A program made the position numbers and the translations under genes. A model generated the notes under the pieces. That model ran no database searches and was not told where the DNA came from. It saw nothing but the letters and a program-made list of their open reading frames with translations. A stretch of DNA of 64,000 bases from Mesaphorura yosii. Lineage: Eukaryota > Arthropoda > Collembola > Poduromorpha > Tullbergiidae. Location of the stretch: contig WIXG01000205.1 of NCBI GenBank assembly GCA_009869945.1, positions 1 to 64,000 of the forward strand. Reading direction: 5' to 3'. Shown piece after piece: positions 20,722 to 31,055 of this stretch; the first letter of the stretch is position 1; each line of letters opens with the position of its first letter.

Positions 20722-22182
20722 CTACCAGTCCAAATCCATCAGTTCTTCATTATTGTCTTTACTACCATTGCCGCTGGCACCTTCTTTCTGCAGGTCATTG
20801 GAGCGTTCAGCAGTAGCATTAAAATCAGGCTTATCAACGTCGTCAAAAACTTCTGCGTGATTCTCAACTGCAAAGCCTTCTGGAATTCCTTCGACGTTGG
20901 CGCTTTTATTCTTTCTTGCGGCAGCAGCAGCGACCATGTAGTCTTCAAGTTCTTTGTCCAACTTCTTTCTTAATTCTCTAGTTTTTGTCATGTACTACAA
21001 GAAAACACAAAATATTTACGAACCTACGTGACAGAATGTGAGCGCTTCAATACAGGCTGGTCAAACTACCTCATCCAATTCCTGGTCCAAATCGTATTTG
21101 CATGTGAAAGTCCTGTTAGAGTAAAATCCAGTTGAATTTCTGTTCGTCATTGCTGCAGAAATTCTAGAAACGAATGTGACAGAAAGTGAAAGGAAGAAGT
21201 TATTGCTGTAGAAAGCTGCTGATCTCGAGGTCAAACTCACCCTCTATCCAGAAACCCCTCCTGGTCCGTGCCTCGACGAATATCACGCAGTCCAATACGG
21301 TCCTTTATGAAGCCAGGACCTTTAAGAATATCTTCTTTCTGAAAATGCATAACTGCACACCACCGACCGGTTAGAAACTGTAACGATTATCAAAATTATT
21401 TGGAAAGTAGACTATTATTACTCGAACGATTTGATGAATCTGAATTCCTTGGAACTCCCAGTCGTAGGTTCAAACTTTCGGCCGTGCGGACTTGGGTCGA
21501 GAGCTCCGCCTGGCTTCTATTGCGTACAATAGTATTTAAACGATTAATACTGCAAATCAGCCCCGTTCGCTGGTGAACTGAGGGCTTTCCTCCGATGATT
21601 CTCTACAAGAATAATAATACGACGTTTACGATTCCCTTTTATCTGCATCTTTGCTCTTCGCTGAAGTTACCGGTCAAATTCTGACTTTACCTACCGTATT
21701 GCCAATACGAAGTTGCTGGGATTCCATCCGCTTACGCCGGCGCTCTTCTTGCAGTGACACCATTTCCTGCATGTGCATGGTCTGATATTGTCTTAATGAC
21801 TTAATTGTTCGGCTGTAAGCGGCAGCTGTAGCACCATTAACATCTCCACGACGCGGCGTAGCAGCTGGATTTGAAACCATTCCAACTCCTGCAGTCTTTG
21901 GCTTCGGTTTTCGGGGCAATTCCTTGAACCTGGATCGCCACACAAAAGAAATAAAAATGCCAAGGGATTACCTATTCTTCTAAGTTTTAGCTAATCTCCA
22001 TGTGAATTCAAAACTGACCGATCAGTCAATGATTTGCCGGTCGAGATAGGAGTAACTTTTGCTTTTCTTGCCGGCGGAAGGTCAGGATCTGATTGGTCAC
22101 ACACGCCAAAAGTATTCGTTGGCAGAGGTGCAGGCGATGGGACGTCCAAAATACCATCCATATCCGTTTCCATTGTTGTCAT
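20722..22182 (-). CDS. CHTOP/FoP-like mRNA export factor
   Basis: Homologue of chromatin target of PRMT1, which binds the TREX complex and links arginine methylation to mRNA export. Six exons on the minus strand: 22019-22182, 21695-21929, 21422-21602, 21241-21334, 21070-21112 and 20722-20994, about 329 residues with matching phases. Evidence for the family: GKSLTDRFKEL near residue 50 (SLNERF in vertebrates), a basic RRKRMESQQL block followed by GGKPSVHQR (RPSV in the family), and the diagnostic doubled C-terminal motif LDQELDEYMTKTRELRKKLD followed by KELEDYM. Repeated xRLG-like words occur (NLRLGV, IKDRIGLRD). The tail is acidic and ends MDLDW. The long Arg-Gly-rich centre typical of CHTOP is missing from this model. 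The junction between exons 3 and 4 is the least certain: in-frame joining needs an acceptor 4 bases inside the obvious one. Confidence 0.72.
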
Positions 22183-22799
22183 TGTTGAAGTCCAAGCGAA
22201 GTCGGTCCGAAAATTGCGGTGGAGGGCTGATGGAGATGGAGGTGAGAGAATTGGCGGCTATTTGACTTCAACTATCTATCCTTTACCATAAATTGTCACA
22301 CTTTAGAACTCCCAAGTCAATTAACTAACAATTCAGTCGATTAGCTAAAATGATCCAGAATCAAGGCAAAGTTAACGCAGTCTGAATTCCGTAACCGAAT
22401 TACGAATAAGTTCACAAAAGGGACGAGTTCTCAAATGAGTCGAGCCACGCACGCACGTATGCAATGCCGTAAGAAGTCAAGCATTTGAAAGTAGCAGCGA
22501 CCCGCTGGTGGTTCAAAAGTGTGTTACTACATTGCAAGTATGAATCATGTTTAGTGCTAACTCGCTTCATGCCGAATACAACTTTGGGAAACAACACCCA
22601 AAGACAAATACCCACATCACATCGTAGCCGGAGTTTCCTGGTTCGGAAATTGTACCGTCAGTGCTGTGTCTGTGCCAAAGCGTGTCCAGTTTTAACTGAC
22701 ATTAATTAAATATATTAAATGCTAAACTGAGGGCCCGGCAAGGACCTTCTCCTTAATTCTCTAATCATTGCGACATAATAATCAATTGGGCTTCCAATC
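22183..22799. promoter_or_regulatory. divergent promoter region, CHTOP-like and ARPC3
   Basis: The CHTOP-like gene (-) and ARPC3 (+) start 618 bp apart head to head, so this spacer must hold both promoters. I see no TATA box with an initiator at a suitable distance. No coding frame is supported. Confidence 0.4.
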
Positions 22800-23606
22800 A
22801 TGGTGAGTAAATTCTAGTTAATTGTGTTAGTTTACGGTTTCTCATTAGGAGCGCCTTGACCCTGACTTGATGTGGCCCCAGTTAAATTAACTGAAAACTG
22901 ATTTTATGTTCTTAGGCGTACCACACTCAGTTTAAGCATTCTCCCCAAACCATCGGCAACACCGCAATACTGCCAATTCGAACTCAGATTCGGGGACCAG
23001 CGCCCAGAGACACCAGCAACAATGAGATGGATATCATCGATGAAGCAATCTACTACTTTAAGGCAAACGTGTTCTTCAGAACCTATGAAGTGACGGTAAG
23101 TTTGGGAGCAACCCTGAAACTAAGTAATCAATCCAGTGCACGGAGTGATTTAACTTTGTCCGTTGTTGGCTTCAGAGTGAAGGGGACCGACTTCTAATCT
23201 ACATCACTTTGTACATCAGTGAGTGCCTTAAGAAACTGGCCAAGTGCACAAACAAAAACCAGGGAATGCAAGAAATGTACACACTGGCAATAAGCAAATT
23301 TGATATTCCTGGCGATCCTGGATTTGTTCTGAACTCCGTCTACCGCAAACCCGCAACGGGGCAAGACACTGGTGAGTCGCAAATTTCTAAATTTCATCGC
23401 TGATAATTAGCTCGATCGAACAAATGCTCAAGTATTTCTTTATTTCAGAGCTCCTTCGCCAGTATTTGCAACAAGTCAGGCAGGAGTGCGGAAATCGCAT
23501 CTGTGAAAAAGTATTCAACACTGAAGATGGGAAACCGTCAAAGTGGTGGCTCTGCTTTTCCAAGAAACGATTCATGGACAAATCATTGTCAGCCCCAGGA
23601 ATGTGA
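22800..23606 (+). CDS. ARPC3: actin-related protein 2/3 complex subunit 3
   Basis: p21 subunit of the Arp2/3 complex, which nucleates branched actin filaments at the cell cortex. Four exons: 22800-22802 (the ATG alone), 22916-23095, 23176-23371 and 23449-23606, giving 178 residues, the usual length. Conserved blocks are [109 protein letters not shown] and [20 protein letters not shown], all near-identical in kind to animal ARPC3. All introns are GT-AG with 70-113 bp lengths. AATAAA lies at 23792-23797, so the 3' UTR is about 200 bases and reaches toward the convergent inhibitor gene. Confidence 0.97.
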
Positions 23607-23791
23607 TTTAACGATTAATATTTCCGTCTTCTGTCCATACTGCAATTTTGCCGAATCCTGGGCGAATTTTTGAACTTTTGATTACCTTTGCATAATTTTT
23701 ATCTTCAAATTCACAACTGCTTTCATTCAATCACTTATCTATCGGTGGTCAGTGATTTCATTTGCTTTGCTTTAATCATGCGGATCAGTGA

Positions 23792-23826
23792 AATAAATTC
23801 AGAGTACTTAAATACGTGTATTTATT
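23792..23826. terminator. convergent polyadenylation signals
   Basis: AATAAA on the plus strand at 23792-23797 serves ARPC3, and AATAAA on the minus strand at 23821-23826 (read as TTTATT) serves the Kunitz gene. With cleavage 10-30 bases beyond each signal, the two transcripts are expected to overlap or abut at their 3' ends. Confidence 0.6.
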
Positions 23827-23915
23827 AGACGATTGAATAATTGTGAAACCGTGAATCTTAATACACGGGCTTAAGTAATTTTATAACCTAATACACTTTA
23901 GCGAACGGCTATAAA

Positions 23916-25248
23916 TTATTGTCCTTTACAGTATTCCACACATTTGTCCTTCGAGACAAAGTTGTTGGGATTTGCATCGCATCCTGAGAAAAGATTCCGC
24001 ATTAGTAAAATTTTAACTGACTAGTCAAAGTCATTTAACTTACCTCCGTAGTGGAATTGTACGCAGTCTTTCACTTTGCTGTCGTAGCGGTAGCGTGTCT
24101 GCATGGCTCTGCAGTGTCCTCGCTTGGCAGGCAATTGACAGACTTCGGCCGGTGTACCTAAAAGGTTTAAATCACGCCATCGCCATCCCGCAATTACAAA
24201 TTGGGTCACGGTTCACGGATATCGCAACATTGTTGCATTGGCTGCATTGTTAACGTACCGATTATGGGAACGTCCTCCTCACTCGTGGCGCTTGGGTCAC
24301 CGGAAACTGAGCCCACGGGCTCAGGCGCGGCGGACGTGGAGCCGACGGTGATATTTCCGGTTGATACTTGAATGTTGGGTGGAATCTGCGACTTGGAATC
24401 ACCGACAGCAGTCCTGGCGGGCCCACATAGGCACTTTTTGCATCCGCGATCCGATCTGTCCTGAATTATCACGCAATTAGAGGAACATCCATCAAACTTG
24501 GGACACACTGGCAGCCTTGGCTTGGCCGTGGTTGTCGTCGTGCTAGATGGGCTTTCTGAACTCGGGCTTGTGGTTGAGGATGCCGAATCGCTGGCGGTTG
24601 CTTCCATGCTTGACGCAAACTTGCCTGATGCTTGATCCGGTCGTGAGCACAGATTTTCGCAGGTTGATTGGTCCGGGAACCTGAGAGCACCGCGAGCGAA
24701 AAAGGGAAACACAAAAATCACATTAGCTCGAATCAATCATTCTATTCTTTTAATCAATTTGCATTTTAATGCGATTTTAAGGTTCTCTCCTTGCGTAGCC
24801 CTGCTCTGGAATGAAAGCGAGTATTTAGCATGGAAATGGAAAGAGTTTGGGAGAAGAATACTCAAATTAAATTTCATTTGTATTCAAAGGAGACTGCGAC
24901 CGGGCAAAAAGGCTGTGGCATGCAAAGGGAAAGCGAGTCAAAGCCAAAGCATTGGTTTGTTGATGTGGTGGTGCGCTGGAGTGGTTAGAAAAGGCAAGAA
25001 TAATGAAATCTCGGGCGAAACGAACCTATTTTTATTTCCACCACATCCCGACCAGCTGAAATTTTCGCAAGATTTGGTTCCAACATTAAAAAACCAACTA
25101 TCAATTGCAGCACGGCATGGCCCGCGCTCTTTCATGAGAAAGCAATCACTCGGATCAAATTCTTTCACTACACTTGAGCCACCGCCGTTCTCATTATTCT
25201 CCACAACCAGAATTCCATCAATTGTTGTAGTCGCTGCTGCTGCCTCAA
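23916..25248 (-). CDS. Kunitz-antistasin-Kunitz secreted protease inhibitor
   Basis: Extracellular serine-protease inhibitor. Exons on the minus strand: 25026-25248, 24259-24680, 24044-24157 and 23916-23983, all phases matching. Kunitz 1 has the exact spacing C-8-C-15-C-7-C-12-C-3-C (CFLMKERGPC ... CENFSWSGC ... STCENLC) with Arg after the second Cys (P1), so trypsin-like targets are expected. A Ser/Thr-rich mucin-like linker (SSTTSPSSESPSSTTTTT) follows, then an antistasin-like module CPKFDGCSSNC ... GCKKCLC, another Ser/Thr/Pro linker, and Kunitz 2 with the same perfect spacing and again P1 Arg (CQLPAKRGHC ... CVQFHYGGC ... KCVEYC). The protein ends a few residues later (KGQ). The first listed exon starts with two bases of a codon, so a 5' exon is needed. 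A signal peptide exon lies near 26050-26100, but its phase needs one more exon between. Confidence 0.9.
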
Positions 25249-26049
25249 CTGTGGAAATAAAAGAGGAAGCATGAGACCGACGTACGAGAATAAAAGGAAA
25301 CCGCCAAGCCAAGCCAGACACGGGCGAGTGCGTAGTGAATGTGTGAGTATTTATGTGTGCATTGCTCTACCGTGCCGGAAAGTAAGCACAGATCACATTT
25401 TACAGCCCTCCTTGACTAATGCTACATTTTATAATATGAGAATTGTAAAAATATCACATGAGATCTAATGCAGTCTACTCGCAGCAGCATCGGCAGTCGT
25501 ACTTTCTCTGCTCTCTGGAGAAAGCGCGTCAGATTATACAACGGAGACTCCTAAAAGTCATCGGGAATACAAATGCAAGTTAACTTCACTGCGGTGGCAC
25601 AGCAAAAGCTACAGTTACGAAATGGTTATTGCTGCCTGTATGGAAAAAGGAATAAAAATTCACTCAATCCCGCACTGGAATTGAGTCTGTGTGCTCTCGG
25701 AAGATGAAACGAAAGCAAAGGCAGGAGAAACCGAAGCAGCGGTGAAAGTGAAAATGATATCCCATGAAAGCGAAACCGAGCCACGAGCACAAACAAACTC
25801 ATTTCACTCCCACGTACTCGTACTCGCCGTATTATGATTACGAATGCATTTAGCAAATACAAAATACAAATACGGAGCGGTTCCTCAAAGTGGCAATTGT
25901 GTGCCTCGTACAGAGCGTGAAATTGTAAATGGAGCCCGTGCCTGCTTCGACATTTTGCGTTACACGCAGGCAGAAATTGCTCTGGCATGTCTGAGCTAAA
26001 GTCTCAGGTAACATAAATACGAAACGCAGAGAAAGCCAAAGTCACTTAC
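25249..26049 (-). other. presumed intron of the inhibitor gene
   Basis: It lies between the first clear Kunitz exon and the candidate signal-peptide exon. A minus-strand frame at 25626-25988 has no supported splice sites. An unseen small exon with length of the form 3n+1 is required somewhere here if the signal-peptide exon at 26050-26100 belongs to this gene. Confidence 0.35.
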
Positions 26050-26100
26050 TCCGATCAGCGATCGAGTAATCAAGAACAACAAAGAGAACCCTCGTGCCAT
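26050..26100 (-). CDS. candidate signal-peptide exon of the inhibitor gene
   Basis: ATG at 26100 opens MARGFSLLFLITRSLIG, a plausible signal-peptide core, followed by a perfect GTAAGT donor (from 26049 downward). It lies 0.8 kb upstream of the first Kunitz exon on the same strand. It ends in phase 0 while that exon needs phase 1, so a direct join is out of frame and another exon is implied; alternatively it belongs to something else. Confidence 0.4.
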
Positions 26101-28573
26101 GAATTCTCCACTTCCACCTCACCGAACCGCAGCAGCATGATGTGAATGTGATATGAAACTGATATTTATTTCTTCGACGGAGAAACGTTAAGTGCTCTTT
26201 TGTACGAGGAAACAGGATTATCGTACCGAAATTGCAGGCAGACGTGCCTTTTCATATTACACATGTATTATTCAACTACACCTGCACTCCTTCGTGAAAT
26301 TCCTCGAGTTTCCTGAGAATACGGGAAATTATTGCCTTGTCCCCATCATTTTGCGATGTAGCATTTATATTTGTTGACAGATCCAGCGAGAGACCACATA
26401 AAGAGCAGGCAAATTCTGCTGGGAACCATTTTTCGGTGAGTTATTTTATTTCGGCTGCTGCTGCTGTTAATGTTTCTTTTATTTACCATTTTCGTAAGCC
26501 AGCCCGCCAAATCCTTCCGTACGAGGGCTAAAATATTGCCGCATTGCGCTGTGAGCGAATAATTCTGCTTATTGACTTATTGCCAATGCTAAACGCAGCG
26601 CAGGCAAAAAGTAACAGAAGGCATAGACGACAGGTGAACTTGCTTTTGTTTAATATTTAGCAAGAAACCAAAGGAGCGGGTAAGTGAATGTATTCGACTC
26701 TTGCCCGGCCCACCCTGCTGTCATTACGTCCGAATTACTTCTGCTCAATAAATCCCGCCCAAGACATATAATAATACATAAATTCAATGAGACATCCACG
26801 CGAAATTAACCAAGCGGAAAATCATAATAACTTGACATTCAAGATGTCGACATTACCTGCACCCGTGCATTCACTCTCCGCATGCTTTCTTTGCTGCTGC
26901 TGCTTTCTCTTACAAGCGATTACCCAGCACGCATGCAGCTGCCTCCACTACCCTTTCATAAAATTACAGTCTGCAGTACAGCAAGTTCAGTTTTCCAATC
27001 AAAACACGTGAAGGAGTAAATATTTGTCTCAATTTCGACTCTGCACTCATTTTCAGAGAAAATTCGTCGCATTTTTGTAGTTTATGTTATTTTCATGCTC
27101 AATTTAGTCGAGAAGACGGAAATGTGAATATAAACAGGCATGTTTCTTGCGAGTTTGGAATAAGGAAAGTGAGCGCGTACATAATAAGCAGATTGCTTTG
27201 TCGTGTACGATGGAAAGTTCAGTTAAAACTTTCCACCTTAGAATGCCGTGATGGTGGCCTCGCTCGCCGTGCGCTGTGCGTACGTGCCCGTGCTCAACGA
27301 AATGATGATGAAGTAATACGCGTTGCGCGTACGAGTTGCAAACTATTTTACAAAACAGCGCCTTATTATTCGACGAAGCAGAGAAGCCATTTTCACGATC
27401 TGTTGCTCTTCTGCTCCGAGTGAAAGTGTTTCCAGTTAAACGCCCCGGTGAGAAAGAGTCATCAAGGCTGATTTAAATTCTAAACTCACAAAATATCCAT
27501 CTTTATCCCCTTAGCCGATTACCATGTTGTTAGAATAATGCGCGTTTGGATTATTACGGCATAAAACACATGCTGAGCGGACGGACGGGCGAGTCGAGAG
27601 CATGAACTCTGCGACTTTGCCGGCTTGCTGGTGAAATTACGCTCCGTCCCGCATTCGAGTGCACCAATCTTAATGATTTCGCAGCATCCACCGCCGGAAA
27701 TCACTTCGGGCTGCTCGGACTTGTTGACTTTACACTTCGCTGGGCGGAAACGTCGGTCGTGTAAATGAAAAATGTAGAAAGGTGAGAGATTCGAAAGGCA
27801 GCCTGGAAATTCTCGTTAGAAACTTTTCCTTATTGCTTTACTTTTGAAACAACATCATGCCTTAATAATAATATTTTTCATGATAATTTTATGCAAAATC
27901 TCAACTTTCAAGCGTGCGTAAATTCTGGGAGAATTTTCTTGCACGAATTCTGCTAACCATTTCGAACACTGCACAGCAGACTGTTCCTAATCGTTAACAT
28001 CAGAGAAGTGTTCATGATTAGAAGGAGGTCACAAAAAGTTAGAATTGAACAAAAATCTCCACGAATCGTTAACCATTTTATTTTCAGAACATTAAGGTTA
28101 AAGTTAAGTTGGCGCCTTCCGTATGCATTTGTCAATGAATTTCGTGTTAGCATCAAAGCCCTAATGAAACAAAAGGAAATTCTTGGCCAAAGCGCTCTCG
28201 CCCTCGCTCTGCCCGTTACTTGATTTTGCTTGCTTGATGACCGGTCATCAATCTTCGCTCGCTCCGCAGAAAATGCAACCTGGAATAATTTTCCAATAAA
28301 CTCATGCCTGCCAACTGCACACAGCTCACGAGAGAAGAATGCTATCAATGAGAGCACGAGACACAGCAGCATAAGCATCAACACGAAAGAACTGGTTTTG
28401 TTTACAGCGTCTGCTAATTGGGTCAACACAATACAACTTGTCACACACATGTCGCAGTAATCAATCGCAGTGCGACAAAATATTAAAGATGATGGCCTAA
28501 TTTTGTTCATACTTCAGATGCACTGACTATTTAAAGGCTTTAGGCTTTGTCTGTTTGCAGTTTGTAGTCTTAC
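26101..28573. other. intergenic region without supported gene
   Basis: I see no supported gene over these 2.5 kb. A minus-strand frame at 27953-28510 encodes a hydrophobic stretch (SSFVLMLMLLCLVLSLIAFF) and has, at about 28420, an AG acceptor (CCCAATTAGCAG) whose phase would fit the donor of the signal-peptide exon at 28574. That could make it a downstream exon, but the rest of the frame has no recognisable feature. Confidence 0.35.
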
Positions 28574-28736
28574 CGACAATCGCTTCGAGATCCTCTGTTG
28601 TTGCCTCGTCCGAATTTGGAGGCGCGCCCAGGCCCGCGCCTGGCCGTGGTCGGAGGATGGGAAAGTCGGTGGGCAGGGCTGCCACCGCCACTAAGCAAAC
28701 GAGCGAGCAGGCGACGGAGGAGCTTAACTTGCTCAT
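28574..28736 (-). CDS. first exon of a secreted protein
   Basis: The ATG at 28736 (another in frame at 28751) begins MSKLSSSVACSLVCLVAVAA, a clear signal peptide with likely cleavage after VAALP or AVAA, then a Pro/Gly-rich segment TDFPILRPRPGAGLGAPPN and an acidic stretch SDEATTEDLEAIV. It ends in phase 1 at a GTAAGA donor (28573 downward). The next exon is not established; one candidate starts near 28420. The short proline-rich, acidic leader is typical of small secreted precursors, but the product cannot be named. Confidence 0.5.
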
Positions 28737-28751
28737 GATGACCAGATTCAT

Positions 28752-30993
28752 TAAAACTTCAACCTCGTGAATGTTATGTAAGTTGGACTCACAATCACAA
28801 CTGAAGAAGAAGAACGTTGTGCAACAATGCTGTTTATGTTAATTTGTTGCGACTCCTCGCGCAGTAATTGATTGACTGTGCGACTTGGAAAGAGAGAGTG
28901 TCTCTTTTGTAGAGGATGACGATGACGGCCAGCCACGCCATGAGACGAAGACGCGATGAGACAACGAAGTTTGCTGCCGTTGCCGTTACAAAAGCTACAA
29001 TTGCCAGTCGCCAGTTGCCTGCAATTCATGCCTGCAAACAGTCAATTCTGGCGTTCTGAATGGGGAATACTCTAGGTTAGTCGCACAACATAGAAAAATC
29101 CCATGCTTTTGACCTTTCTATTATTATACTCGCCTCTTTTGTCCTGCCTGTCGCATAATTGAGAATGGCCATGTAGCTACCTGCTTGCTGTTGTTGCACT
29201 GAATAATGAAACTAATCGCATTGTTCACTGAAATTCGCAATTCCTAATAGCAAATCCTTGTTTCGCTATATTTCGTGTACACCAGAAACGGGAAACAGTT
29301 GAAGAGGAAGGTTATTTTCTGATTTGTGCGCGCCTCACACGTGAATATTTGTGCAGGAATATTAATTGAAATTGGCACTGGAAATCTAGATTCGGCCATT
29401 TCGCAAATGTAAATAAATATTATTTAACGAGCCAGCAGTGTCAGCGTAGGCTTTTAGTTATTTTGGCTCATTCATTCTCGCGTTTACACGACAGGAGTGA
29501 GACATTTGTTTGGTTCACGTCGTTTTGGGCATTAATATTCCTCACGTATGACTGCACAATTCAATTTAACAAATTAAATTTTTCATCTTCTCCCTGCGGG
29601 CACGGTTACTGCTTCTGCATCAAATTTGCATGACCACACTTAATGAATCTGCCTGCGTCCAATCCACTCACTTTGGACATGATGTATTGTTGTTAAATGA
29701 CTGTATCGCTGCCACTGTTTGGCAGTCACTTTCATTTTCTAGCATGCACGGTTCGCAGTTCGCGTCATCAACAGCATGTGGAATGAATGCAATTAACAGT
29801 CTTGCAAGGCGAGGCAATAAATATAAATAATTGCGACTTGATTCAGGGACGGACAAACACATGCGCATTGTGCAGGTGAGTGAGTTTTGGAAGCGAGTAT
29901 TCGCTCTTCGCTGACGTTTATCGCACTTTTGGGTATTTGCAGTTCAGAAGGCATAAAATCACACGTAAGTGGGCTGCGTTGCGCTGCGATTTGAGGTGAT
30001 CGCTTCCGTTTCTGGTGCCGCCGCCTGCATACCTCGCCTAGTTATTTAGTCAGCCTTAATTGAGAATAGTCAACAAGACTGTGCCTTGCTTGGAAGCAGC
30101 ACAATGAGGAAGTGCGTGTGATGTGTCACGCGAGTGCGAACGCCCGTGACGAAATAGAAAACATCCTTCGAGCACAACCTCGAGAATTTCCGGACGCTTT
30201 TATTGAAATGATCTGCCGTTAAATTAATCTAAATCCGTAAATTCTAATTTTGAAGCGTCGAGTCATTATCATTATAGCAATTTTAGTACAAAGTACGAAG
30301 AGCTGCTGTGATTCGTAACCTTGTCGTGTTATGTAACTTGAAATTGGCAAGCGCATTGTTGTTGGCTATCGTTCAACTTCAACAGACATGCACACTCTTG
30401 ACTGTCATCTGCCAAGCTGCATCATGGCACGGCAAAAGACAAAAGACACGCACGCATTTGGTATGACATTTCTCTTTTTGTCATTGACCCAAACTGCGAC
30501 GACGACGACTCGATGCGATAATGTGATTTGGGATACTGCTTAAAATCAGCCTATTTTGTCTGCATCGACTGCTAATGTGAAATATTGCGACTTCGGTTCA
30601 AAAGGTCGAAAGAGGCCATGTTGGACAAAATTCGGAGTGCGAAGGCAAAAACACTTTCAATTCTTTGAACTCGCACTGCCCAGCAGTGCCAGCAGCAGCG
30701 AGCCGGAGTGGTCGGAATGATTAATGATCGCACGTGGTGCACAATGCGAGTTTGAAATGTCATTTTATTACATTTCAAGTTTTTCAGACTTCCAGGAAAG
30801 TAAACTTCGGTTTCTCACTCCCGGGAAATGTTTCAATGTGTAAAGCACGGCACAGCGGGGTGTCCATGAATAAATAAAGACGAGGTGGTGGTCCACTTTG
30901 CCAGGAATTTTCCAGCAGCCGCCAAGTCGCAGTCGGTCTGAATTTAAGCAAAATACTGTCAACACTCGCAAGATTTCACGAAGGTGGTCATTT
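28752..30993. other. intergenic region with possible mini-exons
   Basis: Mostly AT-rich non-coding sequence. On the plus strand a possible pair of tiny exons lies at 29861-29875 (ATGCGCATTGTGCAG then GTGAGT) and 29943-29964 (after TATTTGCAG, before GTAAGT), which would read MRIVQFRRHKIT. No continuation was found, so this stays unassigned. Confidence 0.3.
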
Positions 30994-30999
30994 TTTATT
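30994..30999 (-). terminator. polyadenylation signal of the granin-like gene
   Basis: AATAAA on the minus strand (TTTATT on the plus strand), 57 bases beyond the stop codon of the acidic secreted protein gene. Confidence 0.6.
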
Positions 31000-31055
31000 C
31001 TCGGGTCTTGATTTTGCACACATGCAAATTCATTTGCAGGTTGACTGCGTACTTC

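Noticed and set aside
21111-21160. An alternative CHTOP acceptor giving AMTNRNSTGFYSNRTF before the LDQELDE exon
   Set aside because: The upstream exon ends in phase 2 (AGA GG before GTGAGT), which fits only the acceptor at 21113-21114.
21490-21560. A possible 34-41-bp intron inside CHTOP exon 3
   Set aside because: It is shorter than any other intron in the window, and the unspliced frame is open and joins in phase.
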